DNA of 29,497 nt from Candidatus Defluviibacterium haderslevense (GCA_016712225.1 JADJRL010000002.1:1-29497), one strand, 5' to 3'; counted from the first letter of the stretch, positions 9,708 through 20,198 are shown. Numbers and translations: made by a program. Notes: a model not told the origin generated them from the sequence alone.

Positions 9708-10760
9708 GTGTTTAAGAATAAGAAATCGATTGAATTATTACCAACGAACAGCATTAGCTGGATTTCAGCTCAAGTTCTGTTTTGGTTGATTTTTATTTCC
9801 ATTTGGTTGTATTTTAGTCCAAAAGAATGGAGCTATTCCAAAGACGTTTCTTGGACCTTAATCAACACTTGTTTTTATATAGTTTTAGTCAATGTCAATC
9901 TGAGATTTTTGTTGCCCCGGCTCATGCAAAGTCAATCCATGATTATCTATACGTCTTCATTGTTAGGACTTGGGATTGTGCTTACACCCATAAAAATTTG
10001 GTTTAATACACATTTTTGTTACGGGGATCTTTTGTGTCCAAATTGGATTACAGACGCTAAATTCCACTACATCAGTATGATTGTTTTAGCTGCTATTTCA
10101 TCATTGGTTAGAATTCCTTTGGATTGGTTGACCGTGCAAAAAGAAAAAAAGGAACTCATTACAAAAAATGTACAAACTGAATTGCAATTTTTAAAAAATC
10201 AAATCAACCCACATTTTCTGTTTAATACCTTAAATAATTTATATGCACTAACACTAAAAAAATCTGATGATGCTCCCGATGTCGTGTTGAAATTATCTGA
10301 CATGATGCGATATATGCTATACGAGTGTAATGAAAAGGAAGTGCCATTAGAAAAAGAGATTCAATACATAAAAAATTATATTGAATTAGAGAAAATTCGT
10401 TTAAGTAAAAATGCAGAAATCAATATTTCTATAGAAGGCGAATGTCAAAGTACACGAGTAGCTCCATTGTTATTTATTCCATTTATAGAAAATAGTTTTA
10501 AACATGGTATTAAAACAAGTTTGAACAATGCTTTTATTGATATTCAATTTTTGATTACAGATCAGGAAATTCAGTTCATCGTTAAAAATTCAAAGTCTGA
10601 TCACTTGCCCGGGCATGGACATGCCAGAAAAGTAGGAGGAATAGGTTTAGTTAATGTTAAAAAAAGACTTGAACTTATTTATCCAAAAACGCACCAATTA
10701 GAGATAAATAGTTTGCCTGATGCTTATGAAATTCAATTAAATATTACAACAAATAAATAA
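9708..10760 (+). CDS. LytS-type sensor histidine kinase (His_kinase/HATPase)
   Basis: 350 residues starting at a GTG. Four hydrophobic segments lie in residues 17-140 (for example VLFWLIFISIWLYF and ISMIVLAAISSLV) with no recognised sensing domain. A linker helix leads to the histidine-kinase motif FLKNQINPHFLFNTLNNLYA with phospho-acceptor His169, then LSDMMRYMLYE. An N-box LLFIPFIENSFKHGI and a G-rich GGIGLVNVKKRLELIYP complete the ATP-binding part. This is the PF06580 arrangement typical of Bacteroidota. Its stop is five bases before the LytTR regulator, so the two form a two-component pair. The signal and targets cannot be told from sequence. Confidence 0.92.
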   Translation: MFKNKKSIELLPTNSISWISAQVLFWLIFISIWLYFSPKEWSYSKDVSWTLINTCFYIVLVNVNLRFLLPRLMQSQSMIIYTSSLLGLGIVLTPIKIWFNTHFCYGDLLCPNWITDAKFHYISMIVLAAISSLVRIPLDWLTVQKEKKELITKNVQTELQFLKNQINPHFLFNTLNNLYALTLKKSDDAPDVVLKLSDMMRYMLYECNEKEVPLEKEIQYIKNYIELEKIRLSKNAEINISIEGECQSTRVAPLLFIPFIENSFKHGIKTSLNNAFIDIQFLITDQEIQFIVKNSKSDHLPGHGHARKVGGIGLVNVKKRLELIYPKTHQLEINSLPDAYEIQLNITTNK

Positions 10761-10765
10761 ACTTT

Positions 10766-11482
10766 ATGATCCGAACCATTATTGTTGATGATGAACCCTT
10801 GGCGATCGAAATTCTAGAGGCTTATATCATGAAAATGCCCAATATGAATTTGATAGCCAAATGTTCAAATGCACTAGAGGCAAATGAAGTACTGAGAACT
10901 GAAGATATAGATCTCATGTTTTTGGATATTGAAATGCCCATGATGCTTGGAACTGATTTCTTAAAATCGCTTAAGGATCCTCCACAAATCATTTTCACTA
11001 CTGCATATCCAGAATTTGCTGTTCAGGGGTTTGAACTTAATGCTTTGGATTATTTATTGAAACCCATTTCATTGGATCGATTTATTAAAGCCGTGAATAA
11101 AGTTGTTGTTAGATATGAACCTTCCATGTCTTCAAAGGAATATTCAAAATCACTGGATTATATTTTTGTAAAAGCAGATAAGAAACTCATTAAAATTAAT
11201 TTTTCTGAAATTATTTACATTGAAGGCTTGAAAGATTATGTGCTAATTCATACGGATCAAAGTAGAATCATAACGCTTCAAACCATGAAAAGTCTTGAAG
11301 AAAAATTACCTGTGGAGCTTTTTATCAGAGCTCATCGGTCCTATATTGTAAATCTGAATCGCATTAAAGCCATCATAGGTAATACCATAGAAGTCTTGGA
11401 AAAAGACCAAATTAAACAATTGCCAATTGGTAAAAATTACAAAGATGAAATCGAGGTAATGATTGAAAAGAAAAGAATTTAA
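10766..11482 (+). CDS. LytTR-family response regulator
   Basis: 238 residues. The receiver domain (about 1-120) has the acidic pair Asp8-Asp9 in IIVDDEP, phospho-acceptor Asp54 in LMFLDIEMP, a Thr/Ala region FTTAYPEFAVQGF, and Lys in YLLKPIS. A LytTR DNA-binding domain follows from about residue 135, with YIEGLKDYVLIHT, LEEKLP and FIRAHRSYIVNLNRI. It acts in the cytosol as a transcription factor phosphorylated by the upstream kinase. The two genes are almost contiguous and clearly one operon. It is convergent with the symporter gene downstream. Confidence 0.94.
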   Translation: MIRTIIVDDEPLAIEILEAYIMKMPNMNLIAKCSNALEANEVLRTEDIDLMFLDIEMPMMLGTDFLKSLKDPPQIIFTTAYPEFAVQGFELNALDYLLKPISLDRFIKAVNKVVVRYEPSMSSKEYSKSLDYIFVKADKKLIKINFSEIIYIEGLKDYVLIHTDQSRIITLQTMKSLEEKLPVELFIRAHRSYIVNLNRIKAIIGNTIEVLEKDQIKQLPIGKNYKDEIEVMIEKKRI

Positions 11483-11487
11483 TATAG

Positions 11488-11525
11488 AAGTAAAACGAAT
11501 GATGCGCTACAATGGAATTTTACTT
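11488..11525. terminator. Possible weak bidirectional terminator between convergent genes
   Basis: AAGTAAAA (11488-11495) pairs exactly with TTTTACTT (11518-11525) over a 22-nt loop, followed by TAAAA. It sits right between the convergent LytTR and symporter genes and overlaps the symporter stop codon. The AT-only stem makes it a modest candidate. Confidence 0.3.
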
Positions 11526-13002
11526 TAAAAAATAAAGTCCATAATAAAATAGCTGAATAGACTTATGATTACAATACTAAACAAATTTAAAACTAATCCA
11601 GCACGGAGCATTGATTTTAATGGGATCAAGCCACTTGAATAGGCTATCGCATTTGGTGGTGTCCCCATAGGCAACATCCCTGCGCAACTGGCTGCAAGAG
11701 TCATTGGAATTCCCAGTATAATGGGAGGAATTTGTAATGCTATGGCTAATGATGCTAAGATGGGCGCCATTACAATGACCTGAGCGATATTGCTCATGAC
11801 TTCACTTAAAAAGATCGAAACCGTAGCAACCAACATGATAAGTAGGAATCGGTTGTCTGGCGCATAATTGGATATACCCTCTCCTATCATTTTCATTACA
11901 CCAGCGTTCTCCATGGCTTTAGCTAATGCCAATCCTCCACCGAACATAAGCAAGATCCCCCAGGCCATTTTACTAGTATCTTTCCAGTTCAGAATATTAT
12001 TAAAATGATTTACATTTTCTTCTTCATCTACATTAATTTCTGAATTTGTATTTGGTTTCATTCCTGACGGTAAACAAAATAATGCAAATGCCCCCATAAT
12101 TGCAATTATTGTATCATTAATCGGAATGGATAAAAGATTTACGATTAAATCTTTAGTCATCCATAATGTTGCGGTACATATAAAAACAATAAAAACTCTC
12201 TTTTCAGCTTTTGTCCATGGACCTAAATCCAATAATTTCGAGCTTATAAATGAATCTGTTTTGGCATTTGCTTTAATATCATTTGGAAATAGCCATTTGG
12301 TAAAGGCAAGATAAAGTGCTATTAAAATAAGCACAGCTAAAGGAAAACAAAAAAGAAACCATTGGAAAAATGAAATATTAATATTCATATGATCAGCCAT
12401 AAATCCCACATAGGCTGTATTTGGAGGAGTTCCAATAATTGTAGAAAGGCCACCTATATTCGAAGCATATGCAATACTCAACAAGATGGCTGTTGAGAAA
12501 TTACCTAGTGTTGATTTATCATAATTTCTACTCATCACTTTTAGTACTGATAATGCAATGGGGAACATCATCATTGTTGTAGCAGTATTACTAATCCACA
12601 TACTTATTACAAAAGTGGAAATCATAAAACCTAACAAGATTTGATTTCCATTGCCTCCTGTTTTTTTAGAATATTCAATGCAATTCTTTGGTGTAGATTC
12701 CATTTTTCAATGGCTAAGGCCAGAAAAAATCCGCCCATGAATAAAAATATAATGGGATCTGCATAGTGTTTTGAAATATCTTGAATACTTTCAATATTCC
12801 AAATTGGAAAAACAAATAATGGAATTAATGCAACCACAGGCATTGGAATCCATTCCAAAATCCATAAGCTAATCATGAAGAGCCCAACTACAATTACTTT
12901 TAATGCTTTTATTTCAAGGTTTAAAGGATTTATGAAATAAAATATCAGAAGTAATAGGAGTATTCCTAGTGTTGATAAATAGTACTTGTTCGCAGTATTC
13001 AT
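11525..13002 (-). pseudogene. SLC13/DASS-family sodium:dicarboxylate or sulfate symporter, one frameshift
   Basis: About 490 residues once two frames are joined. The N-terminal piece (13002 to about 12665) has three hydrophobic segments ending ALAIEKWNLHQRIALNILKK. A run of seven T at 12661-12667 shifts the frame, and TGGNGNQILLGFMI continues to 11525. DASS hallmarks are present: WISNTATTMMM and IIGTPPNTA in the first half, VMSNIAQVIVMAP and LPMGTPPNAIAYSSG in the second, the paired SNT/GTPPN-type repeats that bind sodium and substrate. A dozen membrane segments are expected. Substrate (sulfate, phosphate or C4-dicarboxylate) is not decided by the sequence. A single indel in a seven-base homopolymer suggests sequencing error rather than decay. 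Confidence 0.82.
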
Positions 13003-13137
13003 TTACAAAAGTAAAAAGAATAGAATAAGTTTACTTATTTTTTGAATTTCTATATACTTAGGTAGTGTAGGAAGGATTGAATTTATAACGCACTAAGGAA
13101 TAATAAGCCTCAGAGAATCTCAATTTAATTTTTTTTT

Positions 13138-13650
13138 ACACTGCGGAAGAAGAGGCCACACAGAGTTGCACTGAGAAATTTATCTCTTGAAACTCTGTGA
13201 GCGCTCAGTGTATCTCTGTGTAAGTAATTTACATTACACAGAGGAAGAAGAGTCCACACAGAGTTGCACTGAGAAATTTATCTCTTAAACTCTGTGTAAC
13301 TCAGAGAGAGCTCTGTGTATCTCAGTGTAAGCAATTTATTACACTGAGGAAGAAGAGGCCACACAGAGTTCCACTGAGAAATTTATCTCTTAAAACGCTG
13401 TGTAACTCGGTGAGAGCTCAGCGTATCTCAGTGTAAGCAATTTATTTAACGGAGGAATAAGAGGCCACACAGAGTTGCACTGAGAAATTTATCTCTTAAA
13501 ACTCTGTGTAACTCCTTGTGAACTCAGTGAATCTCTGTGTAAGAAATATAAATTACACTGAGGAAGAGGAGGCCGCACTGAGCTACACTGAGAAATTTAT
13601 CTATTAAAACTCTGTGTAACTCAGTGAGGGCTCAGTGTATCTCAGTTTAA
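13138..13650. repeat. Tandem array of five ~100-107-bp imperfect palindromic units
   Basis: Units begin near 13138, 13236, 13341, 13448 and 13555 (98, 105, 107, 107 and about 96 bp). Each carries, in order, ACACTGAGG, AAGAAGAGGCC, CACACAGAGTT, CACTGAG, an invariant AAATTTATCTCTT core, CTCTGTGTAACTC, GCTCAGTGTATCTC and AGTGTAA. The first half is roughly reverse-complementary to the second, so each unit can fold into a long hairpin or cruciform. The array fills most of the 13003-13688 gap between the symporter and the DUF1501 gene. No ORF was seen in it. Confidence 0.9.
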
Positions 13651-13688
13651 AATCAGAATTTTATAAATAATAATATTTGCAATTAGCA

Positions 13689-15287
13689 TTAACCATTAAC
13701 TTTCATTATAGATTTCACTTGTTGCAATACCATGTTTTGTAGCCGAACATAATAAATTCCAGATGGTGAATCTTCAAGATTACAATCCACATCATATTTT
13801 CCGGCATCAAGATTCTGATCAATTAATGTCTTAATTACGGAACCACTGTTATTTATTATTTGTACTAAAGTATGTCCACCTTTTGTTTCAAATTTGATTT
13901 TAGTAGATTGAACAAATGGATTGGGATAAGCATACACTAAATTTTCACCTAACTTTCTGTGTTCTTCGTGTATAGATGTCGGTATGCAATTACCAGGATC
14001 AAAAACAGGCAATCGTTGATAATTTCGTAATTGTATTTGATCCAAATCGGGTTGCTGCACACAAAACCAATCAGCTAAAATGGATGCATAAACAGAACGA
14101 AAATCATATTGCATAGGCAAATTAGAATTGACATTAGAATTTGGGTCTATGATTGGGTTCGATCCAACAACTCCGGGTACAACTTTACCTCCAAATAAGA
14201 AAATCGGTTGTGCAGCACCATGATCTGTTCCTCCAGAAGCATTGGAAATGATTCTTCTTCCGAATTCTGAAAATGTCATTCCAGCTATTCTATCTTCAAA
14301 TCCCAATAATTTGGCATCGTCCATAAATGCACCAATAGCATCAGAAACACCTTTTAATAAATTCGCATGTGTACCTATGGTATGATCAGAAGAACTCACT
14401 TGTCCAGAATGTGTATCAAAACCATCTGTGTGTACAAAGAAAATTCTAGTCTTAATACCACCATGAATTAATCGAGCGATTATGGCTAATTGATTTCCAA
14501 GAGCGTATCCTGGATCTGTAGATAATTTTGGATATATAGAAGATGCATTTTTACCTTTAAATCCTGCCGCTTGTACGGCGTCTCCAAATTTGTCTGTTTG
14601 GCGCTGTACTTCTCTTACATAAGCTAGTTCTTTTCCTAAATAGTTATTTGGTGTTGGATCTGAAAGTATGCTGTTTGTAAGATTAAAAGGGTCATTGGTA
14701 TTGAATATTGATATTCCCATTGGGACTCCTTGATTTTGTAATGCTAATACGACATTGCCTCCTATTCTTATAGCTAATGGATCAGGAATTGAGGGATTTG
14801 GAAATCCAACGGGATAATTAGGAAATTCATTAGCTAAGTATCTTCCAGCCCAACCCGAATTTAAATATTCATTCGTATCAGCTCCAGTCATCCAAATATC
14901 TGTGGCTCTGAAATGGGAATAACTAAATTTAGGATAGCCCACACTTTGTATGATGCTTAATTTGTTGTTGTTAAACAAATCGTATAATCGGTTTAAAGAA
15001 GGATGCAATCCAGTAGCATTATTGGTTCCTTTTAATTTAAGAACTTTATCTTCAGGTATTAATATATTTTGACGGACTGTTGATTTTGACAAAGCACTAT
15101 ATTGATCTAGTGGAATTACAGTATTAAGACCATCATTCCCTCCAATCATTTGTACAATTAACAAAATCCGATCAGTTTCTTCTAATGATGAATTTAAGAC
15201 AGACAACAATGGACTGTTGGCATATGCATTCACAGTCATTCCTCCAATAGCAATGGGTACGGATTGGATAAAAGATCTTCTTTTCAT
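13689..15287 (-). CDS. DUF1501 family protein with T9SS type A sorting tail
   Basis: 532 residues. It starts MKRRSFIQSVPIAIGG, a twin-arginine-like export signal common in DUF1501 proteins. The body has family landmarks ILLIVQMIGGNDGLNTVIP, a YSHFRATDIW segment, VHTDGFDTHSGQ, MTFSEFGRRI and TDHGAAQPIFLFG, which resemble the sulfatase/alkaline-phosphatase-like fold to which DUF1501 belongs. The last 80 residues are a type IX sorting domain beginning YAYPNPF and including LVQIINNSG and SGIYYVRL. It is therefore likely to be exported and anchored at the cell surface. It lies 32 bp after DUF1800 in the same direction, a pairing widely seen in Bacteroidota and Planctomycetes. Enzymatic role unknown. 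Confidence 0.9.
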   Translation of the reverse strand: MKRRSFIQSVPIAIGGMTVNAYANSPLLSVLNSSLEETDRILLIVQMIGGNDGLNTVIPLDQYSALSKSTVRQNILIPEDKVLKLKGTNNATGLHPSLNRLYDLFNNNKLSIIQSVGYPKFSYSHFRATDIWMTGADTNEYLNSGWAGRYLANEFPNYPVGFPNPSIPDPLAIRIGGNVVLALQNQGVPMGISIFNTNDPFNLTNSILSDPTPNNYLGKELAYVREVQRQTDKFGDAVQAAGFKGKNASSIYPKLSTDPGYALGNQLAIIARLIHGGIKTRIFFVHTDGFDTHSGQVSSSDHTIGTHANLLKGVSDAIGAFMDDAKLLGFEDRIAGMTFSEFGRRIISNASGGTDHGAAQPIFLFGGKVVPGVVGSNPIIDPNSNVNSNLPMQYDFRSVYASILADWFCVQQPDLDQIQLRNYQRLPVFDPGNCIPTSIHEEHRKLGENLVYAYPNPFVQSTKIKFETKGGHTLVQIINNSGSVIKTLIDQNLDAGKYDVDCNLEDSPSGIYYVRLQNMVLQQVKSIMKVNG

Positions 15288-15319
15288 ATATTTGGAATAA
15301 TTGAATTAATATATTGGGA

Positions 15320-17067
15320 TTAACATAATTGAAATTCTGCAGAACTCATTAAATATTGTACTAAGTCTTGAAGCATGGAAGGCACCTTTCTGGATACCGG
15401 ATCCGTTGTATTCGGATCAGCTATAAATTCCTCCCATGCTTCTGTCCAATAAAAATCGTTCTTTTGTCCTAAAAGTAAATACGTTGTTTTTAAGTTGTCT
15501 CTAACTGTTTGCGATAATGGAGGCCCTAATAGGAGTTCTGTGATTTCATTGATTAATTCGTTTGGATCAGATGGTTGATCAAATTTTTTTATAAAATTAA
15601 TATAATCCATTTTGGTAATGTATCCATAAGATGGACTATTAGCACCATCGTAAGTATTTGTTTTTGGTAATGCAAAATTAGATCTTGATATGGCAGATAT
15701 GGATCCTAACCGAATTGGATAAGTTGATGTATCTATCCATATTTCATGAAACGATGGTGATTGATAATAGGCCGCCATCCTGCAACATTTGGTGGGTCAT
15801 TAATATCTTGGCCTTGATTGAAAATATGAGTACGAATGATATTCCAAAAATAATATTGTGCCTCTAATTGGATGGATTTAGGTGTTGGATAATCCAGTTG
15901 TCTGATCATGCCGACTGTAAACTCTATAGGACTTTTAACCATGCAACCTTTGTGCTCATTTTTAAAGAATACTTCTGAACTAAAAAGGGCGTGAATGACA
16001 TACCGCATTTGATCTGGATCATTGACATTTTGTCTAAAGATTTCTGCTAGTGGTTCGATAAGTTCAGCTTCAATTTCAGGTGTGATGTCGTAATATCCAA
16101 AATAGTTCCATAATCTTCGACAAACATATTTGGATACTTCATCAGTAGCAAAAATCATTTCAATCATTTGATCGATTTCCAAAAAAGCTAGCTTTTCTTC
16201 TATGGTATCAAAGGGCGTTGGATCTGTTATAGATCTATCCGGTGAAATGGTAAGGTTATTATAGAATGGTGAAAACGTTTTTACGCCATTGTCATGATTA
16301 TTTTTATTAAATGCCTTTTTAGGTAAAATATTCATTTGGACACCATTGACATTTCCTCGTTCAATAACATACCAACCTGTCAATACTCTTGCTGCTGATT
16401 TGACATCTTCCTCCGTATATCCAGAACCTTGGCCCTTGCCAACACAAAAAAGTTCTTGTAATTCTCTAGCAAAATTTTCATCTGGTGCAGCTTTAGTATT
16501 TTTTTCACCATTTAAATATCGGAGCATACCGGGATCAAGCGTAATATCTTTTACGAGTTGTTTGTAATTTCCGAATGCATATTTTCTGTAGAGCGATTGA
16601 GTAGCATACATCATATGTGCATTTTCAAGAGTTGCATCTTCCGTTACCAACAGGGTTTGATAGAACATAATCATTTTTTCATAGACACTTCTGTCTTGAT
16701 GTATCTGTAAGCCGGTCCACCATTGTTTTAAATTGAGTCTTCGCGCACTATTGGAACTGGCTAAAAAATTAGTTTGTACAGGTTTGTCAACCCAGGTTTC
16801 GCCCCAGTTTACAATAGTTTCAATAGTACCGTTATTATTAATTTTATCAAAAGTATCTTTTGATGGATCTGTATTATTGTAATAAGTTCTAAGTGGTGGA
16901 TTTGGAGTCGTGGGTTTGGTATTGATGAGAATATCAAGTGATTCACTAAGCGTTTTACTCATGAAAAAATGGAGATCGGCTTTGCTTACACCAAACATTG
17001 TTCTGCGAAGTAAGTGTAATACTTCTGATTTTCCAAAAGGTCCTGAATATAATTTTAACATTCCCAT
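15320..17067 (-). pseudogene. DUF1800 family protein, one frameshift
   Basis: Joined length about 580 residues. The first frame (17067 to 15733) has HLLRRTMFGVSKADL near the N-terminus, WWTGLQIHQDRSVYEKMIMFYQTLL, NFARELQELFCVGKGQGSGYTEEDV and ending NDPPNVAGW. A missing base near 15775 breaks the frame. The other frame resumes AYYQSPSFHEIWI and runs to 15320. The family consensus continues NVAGW directly into AYYQ, which locates the indel. DUF1800 proteins are predicted to be exported and are usually encoded next to DUF1501, as here. Function unknown. The gene follows the propeller gene by 59 bp, making a three-gene unit. Confidence 0.85.
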
Positions 17068-17126
17068 AAACTTGCTTTACTATAATAAATTAATGATTCA
17101 TTTTTGTGGTTTAGATATGGCTAATT

Positions 17127-18559
17127 TTATAAATTCTGTTTTATAAATTTGCCAACCCATATTTTATTTTCACTATTGATTTTAAAATAAAATAAACCAT
17201 TTGACAAAGTACTGATATCTATTTGTTGATTGTTAATAGTCGACACTTGTGCCAAACTAGCATTAGAATTGTAAATCGAAATCACTTTGTGATCGAATGG
17301 GTTATCAAAGTATAATTTTGTACTGGCAGGATTTGGGAATATTTTGATATTATTTTCTATTGTTTGATGGTGAATAGACGTTGTTGTAGAAGATTCATAT
17401 TTCCAAATTTTTCCATCATGTGTAGCAAAAAATACAGTATTTCCATCGACAGCAAGGGCGCCTTGAGATTGACCATTAATTACACTTGATATTCCATCAT
17501 TAAAAAGATGCCAGTTGATTCCATCTAATGAAGTGTAAATGCCAACACTATCCTTAGGAGTTGATGAATTACTGCCTGAGTGAAGATAAATATGTCCGTT
17601 ATCTGTGGTTACTATTTTGGTTACTTGCAATCCTGCAGTGATAAGATATGGTAAAAAGCCATTCACTTCATAAACTTTGTGTTGATCCATATCAGCAAAA
17701 CCTAAAGATTGTTTCCAATTGAACGCCCATAAATTGGTGCCATTAAATATCAAGTCGTCGTTTTTGTGAAGCCCAATGCGCCAAGATTTCCAGTATAAGA
17801 TAATGCTTTCATGGGGCTCAAACTATCCTTTAGGGTAGCATCTTGTGATTGGCAGGCAAAATAATCTGCAGGATGAAAACTCGTTCCATCATCATCTGAA
17901 TATATAATTCCAGCGCCTTCGGTTCCTGCGTATAATCTTCCTTTTTGATCTACGTTAATACTATAGATGGCACCATCTGAAGGTGCCCCACCCCAAGTTG
18001 GATAATAGCAGGGATAATTATTTTTGACGATAGCCGTTTCATCAATTTTCTTAAAAGAATTTCCTTGATCTGTGCTCTTGTATATATAGGACCATTTCGC
18101 ACCAACCCATATATTTCCATTAGGTGATTTTGCCATACAGAATGCACCTAGGACAGGAGGATAATCTACATTAACAGGCAACCATGAATTATTAGAAAAA
18201 TTATATTTAAAAATAAACGGTTCAGAGATACCGCTTCTGAATATTCCTACTATTGGTTCATTATTATCATTGCAGATGATTTCCTGAATATTATTTGTAA
18301 TGCTTTTTGGAATTGGGATTATAGGCAGTGCTTCAAAATGACCACTTGCAAGTAAGGTGTTGGATTTATAGATAATACCTTTAGGTGATGATGTCCCAAC
18401 AAGTCCGTAATATATATCATGATTTTTTGCAATGGCTAATTTAGGAAAAGTACCCTGAGGTAAGCCGGTGGCCCATAATTGCCATTTATTTTGTTGAGCA
18501 TAAGATGCTTCAATGAATGAGAAAATGGTGATCAAAAATAGAATTGATGATGATTTCAT
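17127..18559 (-). pseudogene. Secreted Asp-box beta-propeller protein with T9SS tail, one frameshift
   Basis: About 475 residues after joining two frames. The first starts with a signal peptide (SSSILFLITIFSFIEASYAQ). It contains two Asp-box motifs, STDQGNSF and SDDDGTSF, typical of BNR/sialidase-like or Vps10-like propellers, plus GNIWVGAKW and GRLYAGTEGAG repeats. A shift at an A-run near 17760 (LGALGFTK joining NDDLIFNGTNLW) leads to the second frame, with further propeller-like strands and a C-terminal type A sorting domain beginning IKIFPNPASTKLYF. It is probably a surface or extracellular protein. No catalytic residues for a sialidase are evident, so a binding role is as likely as an enzymatic one. 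First gene of the DUF1800/DUF1501 unit. Confidence 0.75.
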
Positions 18560-18851
18560 TTTGAATTATGGTCAAGTGGTTATTTGATGTAATTGTAATA
18601 ATTTCAATGCTTTTATGGATTACATTAATGATGAATTTGCTGGATTAATACATTGTTTAATTATACTTTAGTGGCAATTCATTTTTTAATTATTTTCATT
18701 TGTAATTAAAATGAATCTATCATACTAGTATTTATTAAATGCAATATAGTATGTTGATTACGGATGCTGCAAAGTTGTTGCTTCATTATTCAAATTTATT
18801 TTTAGATGTGAACTTATATTAATTTTGGTCAACTATCAAGGCGATATTAAC
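18560..18851. other. Divergent intergenic region
   Basis: About 290 bp of AT-rich DNA between the propeller gene (minus) and the secreted-protein gene (plus). It must contain both promoters. Apart from the TATCTTTG box listed separately I see no gene, repeat or stable hairpin. Confidence 0.5.
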
Positions 18852-18859
18852 TATCTTTG
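18852..18859 (+). promoter_or_regulatory. Bacteroidota-type -7 box
   Basis: TATCTTTG matches the Bacteroidota TAnnTTTG -7 consensus and lies 37 bp before the ATG at 18896. A TTTG at 18824-18827 could be the -33 element, but the 24-bp spacing is a few bases longer than usual. Confidence 0.45.
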
Positions 18860-18895
18860 TTTATTAAGTTACGCAATAAGCTAAATAAATACATT

Positions 18896-20056
18896 ATGTT
18901 TAAATTGAATTTCTTATTCATAATAAGTTTGGTCTTGATCATTGCTTTTGGTTTGCAAATAATTCCAGGCCATAGTCAATGCTTTAATTGTAAAAACGCG
19001 CCAAAAGGTACTATTTGGTGTGATGATTTTGAAGATGCTACACCATTAAATCAAAAGTATTTTGAATATAATGACAATCAGGGAGATTTTATTAAAATGG
19101 ATCAGGTGGGTCGAGATCATTCTAGGGGTATGCGTGTGAAATGGCAACAAGGTGAGGTCGGAGCTGGATCCTTATCTAAATCTTTTGGCAAAACTCCCGA
19201 TACTTATATAGGCAAATATGCTGCACAACCTACTCAAAACTTTGATGAAATCTATTGGCGGATGGATGTAATGGCTCAAGCAGGTTGGATTGGTGGAGGT
19301 CCTGCAAAATTAAGTAGAGCATTATGTTTAGCAAATAGCAATTGGGCTCAAGGAATGATGGCTCATCTCTGGTCCGGTGGAACTAAAGATGAATACCTAG
19401 GAATGGATCCAGCTAGCGGCATTGGAACTGATGGTGTACTTAAATCTACGAAATACAATGACTTCAATAATTTGCGATGGTTGGGATTTAAAGCGGGTAA
19501 TATTGATATGTTTAGTACAAGAAATGCAGGTAGATGGTTCTGTGTGGTCGGTCATGTTAAATTGAATACACCCGGACAAAAAAACGGGGTGTTTGAATTT
19601 TGGATCAATGACACCTTACAAGCATCAGCTACTACCCTGGATTGGCATAGCACATGGAATTCCAATCCTGCTAATATGCATATTAATGCTGTATTCTTTG
19701 AAAATTATTGGAATGCTGGTTCTCCTGTGCAACAAGAACGTTATTTTGACAACCTTGTCATCAGCACACAGTCTATACCTTGTAAATGTGATGTGACAGC
19801 TATTGAAAATATTTCTATTGTCAAGAAATTGTTGTTCTATCCAAATCCAAGCAACACTTTTTTGAAATTGGATCCAAGTGTTCAATTACCTATTCCAATT
19901 GAAATATATGATTTAAACGGTATACTTCATGGTAAGGAAATGATATATCATTATTATCAACATATTGACATATCGGATTTGAGCTTCGGTATTTATTTAA
20001 TTAAAAGCCCTAATTTTCAACCCTATAAAATGGTCGTAAGTCATGTAAATGAATGA
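18896..20056 (+). CDS. Secreted lectin/glucanase-fold-like protein with T9SS type A sorting tail
   Basis: 386 residues from the ATG at 18896. The longer frame would need a TTG at 18857 that lies inside the promoter motif and would put basic residues before the signal peptide, so the ATG is chosen. Residues 1-28 are a signal peptide (FLFIISLVLIIAFGLQ). The body (about 35-300) starts GTIWCDDFEDATPL and has DEIYWRMDVMAQAGW, GVFEFWINDTLQ and YFDNLVISTQ, the layout of concanavalin-A-like jelly-roll domains seen in polysaccharide lyases or LamG-like proteins. No catalytic set is identified. The tail from LLFYPNPSNTF is a type IX sorting domain ending near the C-terminus. Likely exported to the surface. 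Substrate unknown. Confidence 0.82.
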   Translation: MFKLNFLFIISLVLIIAFGLQIIPGHSQCFNCKNAPKGTIWCDDFEDATPLNQKYFEYNDNQGDFIKMDQVGRDHSRGMRVKWQQGEVGAGSLSKSFGKTPDTYIGKYAAQPTQNFDEIYWRMDVMAQAGWIGGGPAKLSRALCLANSNWAQGMMAHLWSGGTKDEYLGMDPASGIGTDGVLKSTKYNDFNNLRWLGFKAGNIDMFSTRNAGRWFCVVGHVKLNTPGQKNGVFEFWINDTLQASATTLDWHSTWNSNPANMHINAVFFENYWNAGSPVQQERYFDNLVISTQSIPCKCDVTAIENISIVKKLLFYPNPSNTFLKLDPSVQLPIPIEIYDLNGILHGKEMIYHYYQHIDISDLSFGIYLIKSPNFQPYKMVVSHVNE

Positions 20057-20198
20057 ATTTCAATTTTTCTTTTAGCTGTCTGACTTAATTGAAATGATCA
20101 AAGTGTATGTTTAGGAATCTATAAAACAAATGGTATTCAAATAGGTAAAATTAAATACGAACCAATTGCCAGTCCTCACCCATCTTAAATCAATCCCT

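Noticed and set aside
13138..13650. CRISPR array
   Set aside because: The repeats are contiguous ~105-bp units with no regular spacers, and no cas genes are present.
17950..18147. 65-codon minus-strand frame within the propeller gene
   Set aside because: Out-of-frame reading of the propeller coding sequence.
18857..18895. Upstream TTG start for the secreted protein
   Set aside because: It would begin inside the TATCTTTG promoter box and add a basic stretch ahead of a good signal peptide. The ATG at 18896 fits better.
19397..19885. Frames overlapping the secreted-protein gene on both strands
   Set aside because: They lie within an intact 386-codon gene with signal peptide and sorting tail. 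No independent support.
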